64,000 nt of DNA from Gordonia shandongensis DSM 45094. GTDB lineage: Bacteria > Actinomycetota > Actinomycetes > Mycobacteriales > Mycobacteriaceae. The notes below the pieces were generated by a model. The model saw nothing but the letters and a program-made list of their open reading frames with translations, ran no database searches and was not told the origin of the DNA. The stretch spans positions 62,001 to 126,000 of the forward strand of contig NZ_AUHE01000008.1 of assembly GCF_000423025.1 (NCBI RefSeq). Direction: 5' to 3'. Of the stretch, positions 1 through 11,828 are shown piece by piece (positions within the stretch are counted from its first letter, which is position 1; each line of letters opens with the position of its first letter). A program made the translations under genes and the position numbers.

Positions 1-111
1 CGTGTCGCGGCGACGGTGTTGACCGATCGGCCCTTCGGCGCGTGGGCCAAACCGCTCTGGAGCGAGTTCAACGACGCCGTCCTGGCAGACCTGGACGGCG
101 CGGCCGGGTAG
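1..111 (+). CDS. C-terminal end of an unidentified protein (partial)
   Basis: Frame 1 is open from the first base and stops at TAG 109-111. It gives 36 residues ending in a charged Trp-rich tail (WAKPLWSEFNDAVLADLDG). The start lies outside the window and the tail is too short to assign a family. It reads in the same direction as the baeRF-type gene about 100 bases downstream, so the two may be co-transcribed. Confidence 0.5.
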   Translation, partial: RVAATVLTDRPFGAWAKPLWSEFNDAVLADLDGAAG

Positions 112-210
112 CCTCGTGGTCGGGACGCGGTCACATTCCAGACGGGGATGTCGCCGGGTGCTCACGCCGGCAGACCGCGTTCGCGCCCGCGTCAGCTGAA
201 GGAGGCACCC

Positions 211-1350
211 GTGGCCCGATTCGATCTCCCGACCGTCCCCGAACTCCTCGCCCTGGGAGCGCCGCGCGACTACGCGGTGACGATCTACGCCCAGGCCGAA
301 CCGAGCGATCCCGACCTGGCCCGCACCACCGTCAAGAGTGCGATGGACCGGGCCATCCGCGGCATCCGCGACGGTGCCGTCGGCGAAGGATCGGCCGGCC
401 ATCGGATCGAGGAGGAGTTCCGCAGACGCGGCTCGGAGGTGCTGGCCGATCCGGCGTGGCAGACGCTGTCCCGGTCGGTGGCGATCTTCGCCACGCCGAC
501 CGACGTCGAGATGTTCGTGCTTCCCAACCGGTTGGAGAACCAGGTTCAGGTCAGCCGGTACTTCGACGTGGGCCAGCTCGTCCGTGCCGTCGCCACGCCG
601 CAGACGGCGTTCGCGCTCACCCTGTCGGCGCACGGCTGGAACCTGTGGCGCGCCACGGGGAACGAGCAGGTGGCCGAGATGGACATCGACGCCGACGGGA
701 TCGGCGACGTCACCGAGGCGACGAATCGCGCGACCGTGCGCGGGCGGATCCACGCCCGCAGGCTCCACGGCGACGAGGGCACCAAGTCGCTGCTGGAGAT
801 GTACGCCAAACGCGTGCACGAGGCCGTCGGGCATGCGATGGACTCCGCCGATCCGACGGGCAGGCAGCCGCTGTTCCTGTTCGCCGCCGACCCGCTGGCG
901 GACATCTACAGCGCGCTGCACGGCCGCGCGCGCGACCTGGTCGTGATCCACGGCAGTCCCGACGAGTTGACCGCGCCGCAGATCGACGGCCCGATGCGGC
1001 GGGGGATCGACGAGATCAACTCGCGGCGGGCGGCGGAGACCGTCGACCGAATCGCGGACGGCACCGCGAGGGGTCTGGTCGCCACCGACCTCGTCGACAT
1101 CGCGCGGGCCGCGGTGGCCGCGGACGTCGACACGCTGGTCTACGACTTCACCGTCGACGTGCTGGGGGTCCTCGATGACGCGACGGGGGAGGTGGACTAC
1201 ACCGACGACGGCTACGACCTGTTCTCCCGCGTGGCGGTGAAGGTCCTGGAGACCGGCGGGAGCGTGATCCCGATCCGTTCCGCGGAGATCGTCTCGGACC
1301 AGTGGAATCAGATGGCGGCCGCGCGACTGAGGTTTCCGCTGAGCACGTGA
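211..1350 (+). CDS. baeRF-family protein (bacterial archaeo-eukaryotic release factor-like)
   Basis: A 379-residue protein starting at GTG 211, five bases after a strong GGAGG; the frame stays open upstream but has no better signal. The sequence fits the bacterial baeRF group, relatives of eRF1/Pelota domains proposed to act on stalled ribosomes. Visible marks are the middle segment PLFLFAADPLADIYSAL, the IHGSPDELTAPQID stretch and the C-terminal block with VKVLETGGSVIPIRSAEI, which resembles eRF1 domain 3. No GGQ peptide-release motif is seen, as is common in this group. Function is inferred from family resemblance only. It converges on the DUF3145 gene with 10 bases between the stops. Confidence 0.65.
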   Translation: MARFDLPTVPELLALGAPRDYAVTIYAQAEPSDPDLARTTVKSAMDRAIRGIRDGAVGEGSAGHRIEEEFRRRGSEVLADPAWQTLSRSVAIFATPTDVEMFVLPNRLENQVQVSRYFDVGQLVRAVATPQTAFALTLSAHGWNLWRATGNEQVAEMDIDADGIGDVTEATNRATVRGRIHARRLHGDEGTKSLLEMYAKRVHEAVGHAMDSADPTGRQPLFLFAADPLADIYSALHGRARDLVVIHGSPDELTAPQIDGPMRRGIDEINSRRAAETVDRIADGTARGLVATDLVDIARAAVAADVDTLVYDFTVDVLGVLDDATGEVDYTDDGYDLFSRVAVKVLETGGSVIPIRSAEIVSDQWNQMAAARLRFPLST

Positions 1351-1360
1351 TCGTCGGGGA

Positions 1361-1879
1361 TCAGCTGACGCGCTGGGTGAGCCAGGTGACCTCGGCCCCG
1401 ATGCCGCCCATGCGGTAGTTCTCCAGGGCGTCGTCCCAGGCGGTTCCGAGGATCGCGTCGAGTTCGCCGGCGAGGCCCGCGCTGTCGGGCTGGGCGTCCA
1501 TCAGGGCCCGCAACTGCATCTCACCGACGATGACGTCGCCGTTGGCGCCGGTGGATCCGCGCCACAGGCCGAGTCCGGGCACGTAGCAGAAGCGCTGGCC
1601 GTCGACGCCTTCGCTGGCGTCCTCGGTGACCTCGAAGATGACGCCCGACCATTCGCGCAGGGCGTTCGTCAGGCGGGCGCCGGTCCCGACCGGGCCCGAC
1701 CAGTCGACGGTGGCCCGCATGCGGCCGGGCTCGGCGTCCTGCGCGGACCAGTGCAGGTCGGCGCGTGCATTCAGGGTCGACGACAGGGCCCACTCGACAT
1801 GCGGGCACAACGCGACGGGAGCCGCGTGGATGTAGACCACACCGCTCGTGGAGTCCGCAAACTGGTTGAGGATGCGCAC
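1361..1879 (-). CDS. DUF3145 family protein
   Basis: A protein of 172 residues from GTG 1879, which follows GGAGG at a spacing of 8; the frame continues to a GTG at 1969 with no ribosome site. The N-terminal signature NQFADSTSGVVYIHAAPVALCPHVEWALSSTL (two adjoining pieces, NQFADSTSGVVYIHAAP and VALCPHVEWALSSTL) is typical of DUF3145, a small actinobacterial family of unknown function. There is no signal peptide or membrane segment, so it is probably cytoplasmic. It follows accD6 on the same strand after 198 bases, but a strong hairpin at 2031-2055 suggests separate transcription. Confidence 0.78.
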   Translation of the reverse strand: MRILNQFADSTSGVVYIHAAPVALCPHVEWALSSTLNARADLHWSAQDAEPGRMRATVDWSGPVGTGARLTNALREWSGVIFEVTEDASEGVDGQRFCYVPGLGLWRGSTGANGDVIVGEMQLRALMDAQPDSAGLAGELDAILGTAWDDALENYRMGGIGAEVTWLTQRVS

Positions 1880-2030
1880 CTTGTTCACCTCCGGTTCGAC
1901 GAGGAACGTCTTCCCCAAGCGCACCTGCCGCAACCGGATATCACACTGTTGATACAAAGTATGCCTCACGGGGCGCGTGTTGCGCTAGTTCTTTGTGAGA
2001 CGGATAGCGCGGGGGCGGAGACGACGATGC

Positions 2031-2055
2031 CCCCGGCGCCCGAGGGCGTCCGGGG
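2031..2055 (-). terminator. Hairpin terminator after accD6 (end of FAS-II operon)
   Basis: CCCCGG-CGCCC, a GA turn, then GGGCG-T-CCGGGG form an 11-bp GC stem with a single bulged T, starting 23 bases past the accD6 stop. No T-run follows, as is usual for high-GC actinobacterial terminators. Confidence 0.6.
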
Positions 2056-2077
2056 ACATCGTCGGAAGCGGAACTCC

Positions 2078-3529
2078 CTAGAGCGGGATGTTCTTGTGGC
2101 GACCGCGACGAGCGGGCGCCGATGCGAGGGCCTCGGCGATCCGGCTGCGCGTCACCGCGGGATCGATGATGTCGTCGACGACACCGATCGACTGCGCGCG
2201 CCCCACGCCGCCGGCGATCTGCTCGTGCTCCACGGCGAGACGCTCGTGCAGTTCCTCACGCTCATCCTCGGGGGCGGCGGCCAGCGTCTTCTTGTGCAGA
2301 ATGCCGACCGCGGCCTTGGCGCCCATCACGGCCACCTCCGAGCCCGGCCAGGCGAAGACGGCGGTGGCTCCCAGAGCGCGCGAGTTCATGGCGATGTACG
2401 CGCCGCCGTAGATCTTGCGAGTCACCAGCGTGACGCGGGGGACCGAGCACTCGGCGAACGAGTGCAGGAGTTTGGCACCGCGTCGCACCACGCCGTTCCA
2501 CTCCTGCCCGACGCCGGGCAGGTAGCCGGGAACGTCGGTGATGACGATGATCGGAACGCCGAACGCATCGCAGAGGCGGACGAACCGCGAGGCCTTCTCG
2601 GCGGCCTCCGAGTTGAGGCAGCCGCCCATCCGCAGCGGGTTGTTGGCCACCACGCCCACACTCCGGCCCGAGAGCCGTCCGAAGCCCACCGAGATGTTCG
2701 GGGCCCACTTGGCCTGGAACTCCTCGTAGGTGGTCACCTCGGTCGTCCCGTCGGCACCGACCTGCGTGTCGAGCAGGGCCTCGATGATCGGATGCACGTC
2801 GTACGCCCGACGGTTCGACTCCGGCAGAAGTGCCTGCAGGTCGGTGTCGCCGGCCTCGGCCAGCTCCCGGCTGAAGTGCCCCTGCTGGGAGAAGGTGCCG
2901 ACCAGACGGCGCGCACGCCAGTACGCGTCGGCCTCCGACTCCGCCGTGATGTGGCTGACGCCCGACCGCTTGCCGTGTGTCTGCGGTCCGCCGAGCGACT
3001 CCATGTCGACCTGCTCGCCGGTGACGCTCTTGACCACGTCCGGACCCGTGACGAAGACGCGTCCCTCCGGAGCCATGATCACGACATCGGTGAGCGCGGG
3101 GCCGTAGGCGGCACCGCCGGCCGCGAAGCCGACGACCACGGAGATCTGCGGTACGTACCCGGATGCGCGCACCATGGCCTCGAACACGCCCCCCACAGCG
3201 TGCAGGGCTTCGACGCCCTCGGCCAGACGTGCGCCCCCGGAGTGCCAGATGCCCACGACGGGCGCCTGCTCGGCGATCGCGGTGTCGATGGCGTTCACGA
3301 TGTGCGCGCAGCCGACCACACCCATGGCACCGCCCATCACGGTGCCGTCGGTGCAGTACGAGACGGTGCGGACACCGTTGACCTCCCCGATGGCGGTCAG
3401 CACGCCCGATTTATCTCGGGAGTGCAGCAACTCGACGGTTCCGTCGTCGAAGAAGCTGGTCAACCGCAGCAGCGGATCACGCGGATCCGTCGCCTCCTCA
3501 TGGCCTGGGATGGGTGCCAGTGTGGTCAT
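2078..3529 (-). CDS. accD6: Acetyl/propionyl-CoA carboxylase carboxyltransferase beta subunit AccD6
   Basis: A 483-residue carboxyltransferase that moves CO2 from biotin to acetyl-CoA, making malonyl-CoA for FAS-I and FAS-II. In mycobacteria AccD6 pairs with the biotinylated subunit AccA3, which is not in this window. ATG 3529 follows GGAG at a good distance; the open frame upstream to 3589 has no start signal. Visible features are the crotonase-fold carboxyltransferase core with the oxyanion-type segments GGARLAEGVEAL and GFAAGGAAYGPAL, and the C-terminal half with VPGYLPGVGQEWNGVVRRGA and KIYGGAYIAMNS. It is the last gene of fabD-acpM-kas-accD6, 22 bases after kas, the mycobacterial order. 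Confidence 0.93.
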   Translation of the reverse strand: MTTLAPIPGHEEATDPRDPLLRLTSFFDDGTVELLHSRDKSGVLTAIGEVNGVRTVSYCTDGTVMGGAMGVVGCAHIVNAIDTAIAEQAPVVGIWHSGGARLAEGVEALHAVGGVFEAMVRASGYVPQISVVVGFAAGGAAYGPALTDVVIMAPEGRVFVTGPDVVKSVTGEQVDMESLGGPQTHGKRSGVSHITAESEADAYWRARRLVGTFSQQGHFSRELAEAGDTDLQALLPESNRRAYDVHPIIEALLDTQVGADGTTEVTTYEEFQAKWAPNISVGFGRLSGRSVGVVANNPLRMGGCLNSEAAEKASRFVRLCDAFGVPIIVITDVPGYLPGVGQEWNGVVRRGAKLLHSFAECSVPRVTLVTRKIYGGAYIAMNSRALGATAVFAWPGSEVAVMGAKAAVGILHKKTLAAAPEDEREELHERLAVEHEQIAGGVGRAQSIGVVDDIIDPAVTRSRIAEALASAPARRGRHKNIPL

Positions 3530-3551
3530 CGAGTTCTCCTCTGTGGGGTGA

Positions 3552-4817
3552 TCAGTAACGGCCGAATGCCAGGGCCACGTTGTGCCCACCGAATCCGAAG
3601 GAGTTGCTCAGCGCGTAGTCGATCTGACCGCGACGAGCCTCGCCGTGCACGACGTCGATATCGCCGCACTCGGGATCGAGGGTCTCCAGATTCAGAGTCG
3701 GCGGGATGATCGAGTCCTCGACCGACTTCACTGTCAGGACGGCCTCGAGGGCGCCGACGGCGCCGATCGAGTGTCCCAGGGCTGACTTGGGCGCGTAGAT
3801 GGCCGCGTGGTCGCCCACGGCGGCCTGGATGCCCAGCGATTCTGCGGTGTCACCGATGGGGGTGGACGTCGCATGTGCGTTGACGTGCGTGATGTCGCTC
3901 TTCTGCAGCCCGGAGGTCTGCAGCGCGCGCGTCATCGCACGGGTGTTGCCCTGGCCCGACGGGTCGGGGGCGACGAGATGGAAGCCGTCCGAGGTGAGCC
4001 CGGCGCCCATCAGTCGAGCGTGGATGTGAGCACCGCGCGCTCGGGCGTGGTCCTCCCGCTCGATGATCATCATGGCGGCGGCCTCGCCGAAGACGAAGCC
4101 GTCGCGGTCCTTGTCGAACGGACGCGAGGCGGCGACCGGATCGTCGTTGCGGGTGCTCATCGCGCGCATCATGCTGAACGCCGCGATCGGCACCGCATCG
4201 ATGTGGCCCTCGACGCCGCCGCACATGATCATGTCGGCGTCGCCCATGACGATGTGGCGCCACGCGTGAGCGATGGCCTCCGCACCGGAGGAGCACGCCG
4301 AGACCGGGGTGATGACGCCGGCGCGGGCGCCGATGTTCAATCCGGCGACGGCTGCGGGGCCGTTCGGCATCGACATGGAGACGGCCAGCGGCGACACCTT
4401 GCGGTAGTTGCCGGTCTCCTTGAGCGCGTTGTCCGCGTCGATGAGCGCGTCGGCTCCGCCCATGCCGGTGCCGAGCACCACGCCGAGCCGGTCGGGATCG
4501 ACCTCGGGCTCGCCGGCGTGCGCCCAGAGGCGCTTGCTCATCACGTGCGACATCCGCTCGACGTACGCCATGCGGCGCGCCTCGACGCGGGTCACCTCGC
4601 TGGTGGGGTCCTCGACGAGGCGTCCGCCGATGCGGACCGGAAGGTTGTACTCCTCGACGAAGTCGTCGGTGAGCTCCTTGATCCCGCTGCGGCCGGCGAC
4701 GAGATTTTCCCAGGTCGAGTCGAGATCGGTCCCCAGGGACGTGGTGGCGACCATGGAGGTCACCACCACGCCGGGGAACTCTCCACCCCGAGTGGAAAAG
4801 TCACGCAGTTCGGTCAT
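3552..4817 (-). CDS. kasA: Beta-ketoacyl-ACP synthase (KasA/KasB type) of FAS-II
   Basis: A 421-residue KAS that condenses malonyl-AcpM with a growing acyl-AcpM during meromycolate elongation. The catalytic Cys is in SACSSG (about residue 175), the two His are in NAHATST and FGFGGHN, and the conserved Lys is in KSALGHS. ATG 4817 lies 2 bases after the acpM stop, so the two are translationally coupled. M. tuberculosis has kasA and kasB in tandem here; this window has only one KAS between acpM and accD6. The symbol kasA rests on position; kasB is not excluded. Confidence 0.92.
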   Translation of the reverse strand: MTELRDFSTRGGEFPGVVVTSMVATTSLGTDLDSTWENLVAGRSGIKELTDDFVEEYNLPVRIGGRLVEDPTSEVTRVEARRMAYVERMSHVMSKRLWAHAGEPEVDPDRLGVVLGTGMGGADALIDADNALKETGNYRKVSPLAVSMSMPNGPAAVAGLNIGARAGVITPVSACSSGAEAIAHAWRHIVMGDADMIMCGGVEGHIDAVPIAAFSMMRAMSTRNDDPVAASRPFDKDRDGFVFGEAAAMMIIEREDHARARGAHIHARLMGAGLTSDGFHLVAPDPSGQGNTRAMTRALQTSGLQKSDITHVNAHATSTPIGDTAESLGIQAAVGDHAAIYAPKSALGHSIGAVGALEAVLTVKSVEDSIIPPTLNLETLDPECGDIDVVHGEARRGQIDYALSNSFGFGGHNVALAFGRY

Positions 4818-4819
4818 TC

Positions 4820-5122
4820 TCAGGCCTTGTCGCCCTCGACCTGCGCGGCGATGGCGGCGGCGGCCTCGGGGTTCTCTGCCTCGAGCTTCTGGATGTAGCC
4901 GACGGCGTCGCCCACGGTCCGCAGGCCGGCGAGGTCCTCATCGGGGATCTTCACGCCGTACTTGTCCTCGGTCTGCACCGCGATCTCGACCATGGAGAGC
5001 GAGTCGATGTCGAGGTCGTCCACGAAGGACTTCTCCATGGTCACCTCCGACGGCTCGATTCCGGTGACCTCTTCGATGATCTCGGCGATGCCGGCGACGA
5101 GCTGTTCCTGAGTGGCGGCCAC
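4820..5122 (-). CDS. acpM: Meromycolate-extension acyl carrier protein AcpM
   Basis: A 100-residue acidic acyl carrier protein. Ser41 in [11 protein letters not shown] is the 4-phosphopantetheine attachment site. The C-terminal tail rich in Ala and Glu after about residue 82 matches the extension that separates AcpM from ordinary AcpP, though it is shorter than in M. tuberculosis. It starts at GTG 5122 with GGGAG upstream. It sits between fabD and kas in the FAS-II operon and carries all intermediates of that pathway. Confidence 0.93.
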   Translation of the reverse strand: MAATQEQLVAGIAEIIEEVTGIEPSEVTMEKSFVDDLDIDSLSMVEIAVQTEDKYGVKIPDEDLAGLRTVGDAVGYIQKLEAENPEAAAAIAAQVEGDKA

Positions 5123-5231
5123 TGTGTGGCTCCCTTCTTCGTAGTCTCTTACTGCTATTCGGTAATTCCGGAGTCAGCGTTAGCTGAGTGGACGGGCGCG
5201 ATGGCCTTCCGGGGGTCGGGCGGACCGACCG

Positions 5232-6143
5232 CTATCCAAGTCCTGGCGGGTCCTCCAGATCGGCGGGGACCTTGACGGCGCGCGACGGCACGCCCTTGAG
5301 CTCGCGTTTCGCGATGCCGACGAGTGTTCCGGCGGGCGTGAGCTCGATGATGGCGTCGACTCCGGTGTCGCGCATGGTCGCCGAGCACAGATCCCAGCGC
5401 ACGGGGCTGGTGACCTGGGTGACGAGTTTGGCGAGGGCGTCGGCGCCGTCGGCGACGGGCCGGCCGTCGGAGTTCGACAGCAGCGTCCGGTCGGGGTCGC
5501 GCGGGGTGATGGTCGCGGCGGCCTCGGCGACGGCGTCGCGTGCGGGGGCCATGTAGCGGGTGTGGAAGGCGCCGGCCACCGCGAGCTTGCGGGTGCGGGC
5601 CTTCGCCGGCGGGTCGGCGATGAGTTTCTCGACGGCGATCGTGGAGCCTGCGGCGACGATCTGTCCGACGGCGTTGCGGTTCGCCGGCACCAGGTCGAGC
5701 GAGTCGAGGGTCGCGAGCACCTCCGCCTCGTCGCCGCCGAGGATCGCGGCCATGGTGGTCTCCTCGGCGGCGCAGGCCTCGGCCATCGCCCTGCCGCGGA
5801 TGCCGGCGAGGCGCACCGCGTCGTCGGCGCTCAGCACGCCGGTGATGGCGGCGGCGGCGAGTTCGCCGACCGAGTGGCCCGCGACGACGGTGTCGGCGGG
5901 GAGGTCGCCGTGGCGGCTGCGCAGTTCGTCGTACGCGAGGAGTGCGGAGGCGACGACGAGCGGCTGGGTGACCGCGGTGTCGGTGATCTCCTCGGCGGTC
6001 GCGGTGGTTCCGAGGCGCTCGAGGTCGAGGCCGACGGAGTCGGACCACGCCGCGACACGGTCGCGGGCCCCGGCGAGCTCCAACCATTCGGTGAGCATGC
6101 CGGGTGTCTGGGAGCCCTGTCCGGGCGCAAGCAACGAAAGCAC
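5232..6143 (-). CDS. fabD: Malonyl-CoA:ACP transacylase FabD
   Basis: Transfers malonyl from CoA to AcpM, feeding FAS-II. The nucleophile lies in GHSVGE and the catalytic His in AGAFHTRYM. The frame extends to a GTG at 6158, but GTG 6143 gives VLSLLAPGQGSQ, places the nucleophile at residue 91 as in M. tuberculosis FabD, and yields 303 residues, the normal length; 6158 remains possible. The 109 bases to acpM contain no gene. It is the first gene of the FAS-II operon, and the MabR-type palindrome at 6209-6229 lies about 65 bases upstream. Confidence 0.93.
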   Translation of the reverse strand: MLSLLAPGQGSQTPGMLTEWLELAGARDRVAAWSDSVGLDLERLGTTATAEEITDTAVTQPLVVASALLAYDELRSRHGDLPADTVVAGHSVGELAAAAITGVLSADDAVRLAGIRGRAMAEACAAEETTMAAILGGDEAEVLATLDSLDLVPANRNAVGQIVAAGSTIAVEKLIADPPAKARTRKLAVAGAFHTRYMAPARDAVAEAAATITPRDPDRTLLSNSDGRPVADGADALAKLVTQVTSPVRWDLCSATMRDTGVDAIIELTPAGTLVGIAKRELKGVPSRAVKVPADLEDPPGLG

Positions 6144-6208
6144 GTGACTAGAGAACACCTTTTCAGCAGTCGGACGTGGTGTTGTCGAGCACGAACCTTT
6201 GGATCGAT

Positions 6209-6229
6209 TTTTGTAGGGTTCCTACAAAA
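6209..6229. promoter_or_regulatory. MabR operator in front of fabD
   Basis: Perfect inverted repeat TTTTGTAGG, spacer GTT, then CCTACAAAA (9-bp arms). It also reads TTTTGT-N9-ACAAAA, which I recall as the operator described for mycobacterial MabR. It lies in the 207-base gap between mabR and fabD. The DNA further upstream holds a weak TAGACA (6294-6299) that could be a -35. Confidence 0.75.
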
Positions 6230-6350
6230 GTGGCTCGGGAGGGATCCCCATCGTCATCGGGTCGAGATCCGTTACCGAAAAGTTGCAGAAACCTGTCTAG
6301 CTGCGTGGATGGTCGCGGAAGTCTGTGGCTGGTGTGACTCGAGGGGTGAT

Positions 6351-7604
6351 TTACGATGATCCGTGCTGATTCTGTGTCAGTCTGCCGATGGTCAACGCGA
6401 CACGCAGAACGAACGCATCTCGAGAGTTAGCTGCGTCACGTCCGGTGATGTCTGTCACTTTCTTTAGGCGATACCGCACAGTATTTGGATGGATGTACAG
6501 AGCCCTGGCACAGGTTTCAACCTGTCCACCGCTGTCGAGATAGGCCTCGACGGTGTCGACGAGCGTCGGTGACCCGGCCAGCGGAGCCACGATCGTCTCG
6601 TCCATCGTCGCGCGCGCACTCGCATCGCCGTTGAGTGCCCGCTCGGGCAGGAGGTCCCCGCTGTAGACCGGACGCGGCGCCCCCGGCCAGCCCGCCACCG
6701 CCCGCATTCCCGCCATGGCCTCGACCGCACTCGCATGCGCCGAACCGAGATCGGGCATCGTCGGACCGATCACCACGGGCGCCTCCGCGAAGTGGCCGAG
6801 GAGATCGGTGAGGAAGCGCTCGGCGGGGCGGAGCGGACCGTCGACGATCGCCACCAGCGTGCTGCCCTGCACGACCGACAGCGCGGCACGATTGTGCTGT
6901 TTGGCGGTGTTGTGGATGGTCAACGCCACCGAGACGTTCTGTTCCGGAGGCGGCGACCCGACGATCACGGTCGCCGCCGCATCCGTGGTCCAGTTGAGGG
7001 CCGCAGCCCGCGACAGCAGCTGGGGCCCCTCGTCGCCGCGGACCACCGCATCGACCACGAGGGCCTCCATGCGCGAATCCCACGCGCCGCGCGACTCCGC
7101 GGCCGACGCATAGATCGCCGCCGCTGCGAAACCGATCTCACGCCCGTAGCGGAGCACCGACTCGGTCAGCGCACGCAGCTGGGCGTCGTTCCGGGCCAGC
7201 AGCGGAAGCCACTTCTCGAAGAACTCCATCGCCACCCGGACCATCTCGACGGTCTGCAGCAGCGAGATCCGACGGGCCAGGTCCTGGGGCACCACCTGGA
7301 AGGCCTGAACGGTGAACTTGACGTTGCCCTCCGGATCCTGAATCCACTCGACGAAGTTCACCACCGCCGTCTGGACGACCAGCTGGACGCTGGCGCGCTG
7401 CGCCGCGTCCAGATCGCCGAAATACGGCAGCTGCTCCGACATCGAGTGGACGGCCTCCGTCGCGAGACGGCCGCTGTACTGCTTCACCCGCCGCAGCAGC
7501 GTGTCCGGCAGCGCGTCGTGCACGGTGGCCGGGGCGGGCACATGCGCGCCCCGGGCACCGAACACATCGGTGGCTCGGGTCGTCTCCAGGCGTGGATCAG
7601 GCAC
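6351..7604 (-). CDS. mabR: Transcriptional regulator of mycolic acid synthesis, PucR/CdaR-type (MabR)
   Basis: A 417-residue regulator with the usual PucR/CdaR plan: a long N-terminal sensory region, a central GGDEF-like fold, and a C-terminal helix-turn-helix near residues 360-400 (CARALYIHPNTVRYRLKKVTDITG). Its position between aceE and fabD matches M. tuberculosis Rv2242 (MabR), which binds long acyl-CoAs and controls fabD-acpM-kas-accD6. GTG 7604 lies 6 bases after TACATT, so the gene probably has its own leaderless promoter within the 41-base gap behind aceE. Confidence 0.88.
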   Translation of the reverse strand: MPDPRLETTRATDVFGARGAHVPAPATVHDALPDTLLRRVKQYSGRLATEAVHSMSEQLPYFGDLDAAQRASVQLVVQTAVVNFVEWIQDPEGNVKFTVQAFQVVPQDLARRISLLQTVEMVRVAMEFFEKWLPLLARNDAQLRALTESVLRYGREIGFAAAAIYASAAESRGAWDSRMEALVVDAVVRGDEGPQLLSRAAALNWTTDAAATVIVGSPPPEQNVSVALTIHNTAKQHNRAALSVVQGSTLVAIVDGPLRPAERFLTDLLGHFAEAPVVIGPTMPDLGSAHASAVEAMAGMRAVAGWPGAPRPVYSGDLLPERALNGDASARATMDETIVAPLAGSPTLVDTVEAYLDSGGQVETCARALYIHPNTVRYRLKKVTDITGRDAANSRDAFVLRVALTIGRLTQNQHGSS

Positions 7605-7610
7605 GAATCC

Positions 7611-7616
7611 AATGTA
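7611..7616 (-). promoter_or_regulatory. Leaderless -10 element of mabR
   Basis: TACATT on the minus strand, followed by 6 bases and the GTG start of mabR. It would let mabR be transcribed apart from aceE. No clear -35 is seen. Confidence 0.5.
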
Positions 7617-7645
7617 GACGGCCGCGGAGCCTGCGCGTGGCCGGC

Positions 7646-10435
<2,790 letters not shown>

Positions 10436-10698
10436 TGTGTGCCACCTAATCCCGCGCTCGGGCGGCGGTGTGCTCACCGGCCGAACGCGTTGGTCGGGGT
10501 CGCCGAGGGGTGTGGCGACCGGATGCATGGCCGCTGCGATGGGTGCGGCCGTACCTCCCATCGTGCCGCAAATCACGACGAATGGCGTCACTTGTGTCCA
10601 GTCACATGTTCTACTGTGCGGTAACCTCTGCCTGTCGTCCGCGGGTGCCGAGTCGCTTGTGCGACTGGGGGATCCGGGACAGTCCCGAAGGGGGAGAG

Positions 10699-11220
10699 AT
10701 GGCGCGTCGCACGACGCCGGTCGCCGCGGCCGCAGTCGCGATGACGGCAGTCGCCGTGCTCGCGGGCTCGTCGTGCAGTTCGGACGACTCCGTCCGGGAC
10801 CGGGCCGCCGAGCAGTCGTCGACCGGGGTGACGCGCGCGGGATCGTCGGAGGCCGAACGCATCGCCGTGATCCGACTCTGCCAGCAGGTGATCACCTCCA
10901 CGGGCGCGATGGTGCGCGACTACAACGCCTTCATCGAGAAGCTCAACGACACGCAGGACTACGACCGGATCGGCGCGGAGGACCGCTGGGCCGTCGAGAC
11001 CCTGCAGACCGGAGCCGAGATGATCCGGACCGCGGTGGCGCCGGACGTTCCCGGCGACATCGACGCCCAGGTGCAGGCATATGTGACCAGTTCCGAACGG
11101 CTCGCCGAACTCATCGAAGACGAGGCCAGGCGGGGACTCAACCGCACCTCCGACGACTGGAGCGACCGGCGCTCGACCCTCCTGGACACCTGTTCCGGAT
11201 ACCTGCCCGCGGGCTCCTGA
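10699..11220 (+). CDS. Secreted or lipid-anchored protein of unknown function
   Basis: A 173-residue protein starting at ATG 10699 just after GGGGGAGAG. The N-terminus has twin Arg/positive residues, an Ala/Val-rich hydrophobic core and AGSSCSSDD, a weak lipobox (Ser rather than Gly/Ala before Cys), so export is likely but lipidation less so. The mature part is helical with two Cys (RLCQQV and LLDTCSG). It occupies the place of Rv2240c between aceE and the DUF3052 gene. It is divergent from aceE, with 263 bases between the starts that hold no other gene. Confidence 0.72.
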   Translation: MARRTTPVAAAAVAMTAVAVLAGSSCSSDDSVRDRAAEQSSTGVTRAGSSEAERIAVIRLCQQVITSTGAMVRDYNAFIEKLNDTQDYDRIGAEDRWAVETLQTGAEMIRTAVAPDVPGDIDAQVQAYVTSSERLAELIEDEARRGLNRTSDDWSDRRSTLLDTCSGYLPAGS

Positions 11221-11222
11221 GC

Positions 11223-11238
11223 GCCCGGTGCTCCGGGC
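11223..11238 (+). terminator. Short hairpin after the secreted-protein gene
   Basis: GCCCGG, loop TGCT, CCGGGC begins 3 bases after the stop at 11220. It is a 6-bp perfect GC stem without a T-run, so only a candidate terminator. Confidence 0.4.
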
Positions 11239-11408
11239 CGCGCCACGGTCTCGCCGACGGCGCGCAGGCCGATCTCGCCGAGATTTGCGAGTTTCAGTCT
11301 GTGCCCAGCGAGCATTTACCTCTAGGCTGTCCATAAGCTGCGTCGCACGACATGCGACGCGGGCGCCGCACGGCGCGACGCCGAACATCGAACAGGAGGA
11401 TCCACGCG

Positions 11409-11828
11409 GTGGTAGCCGCCTCAGAGGGCAGCAGGGTAGCGAGTCTCGGAATCACCGGTGACATGGTGGTGCAGGAGCTCGGTTGGGACGAAGACACCGA
11501 CGACACCCTGCGCATTGAGATCGAAGACGCCATCGACGCAGAGATGCTCGACGACGACGCCGTGGACGTGATGGACGCCGTCGTTCTCTGGTGGCGCGAC
11601 GGCGACGGGGACCTGGTGGACGCGCTGATGGATGCCATCGGTCCGCTCGCCGAAGGTGGATTCGTCTGGGTGTTCTCGCCCAAGACCGGACGCCCCGGTT
11701 ACGTCGACCCCAGCGAGATCGCCGAGTCCGCGCCCACCGCGGGGCTCACGCAGACGTCCGTGATCAGCCTCGGGGAGTGGTCGGGCTCGTGCCTGGTGAC
11801 CCCGAAGGCCCGCAGCGGTAAGCGCTGA
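11409..11828 (+). CDS. DUF3052 family protein
   Basis: A 139-residue acidic cytoplasmic protein. GTG 11409 follows AGGAGG by 9 bases. The central stretch VVQELGWDEDTDDTLR and the segment VVLWWRDGDGDLVDALMDAIG are hallmarks of DUF3052, whose function is not known. The stop overlaps the ahpE start (TGATG at 11826-11830), so the two are translationally coupled, as in mycobacteria (Rv2239c-ahpE). A TAGGCT at 11323-11328 is a possible -10. The constant pairing with AhpE suggests a link to peroxide metabolism, but this is inference. Confidence 0.85.
   Translation: MVAASEGSRVASLGITGDMVVQELGWDEDTDDTLRIEIEDAIDAEMLDDDAVDVMDAVVLWWRDGDGDLVDALMDAIGPLAEGGFVWVFSPKTGRPGYVDPSEIAESAPTAGLTQTSVISLGEWSGSCLVTPKARSGKR

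Noticed and set aside
1751..3709. A 652-codon plus-strand frame across DUF3145 and accD6
   Set aside because: It runs antisense to two well-supported genes and through the terminator hairpin, with no recognisable domain.
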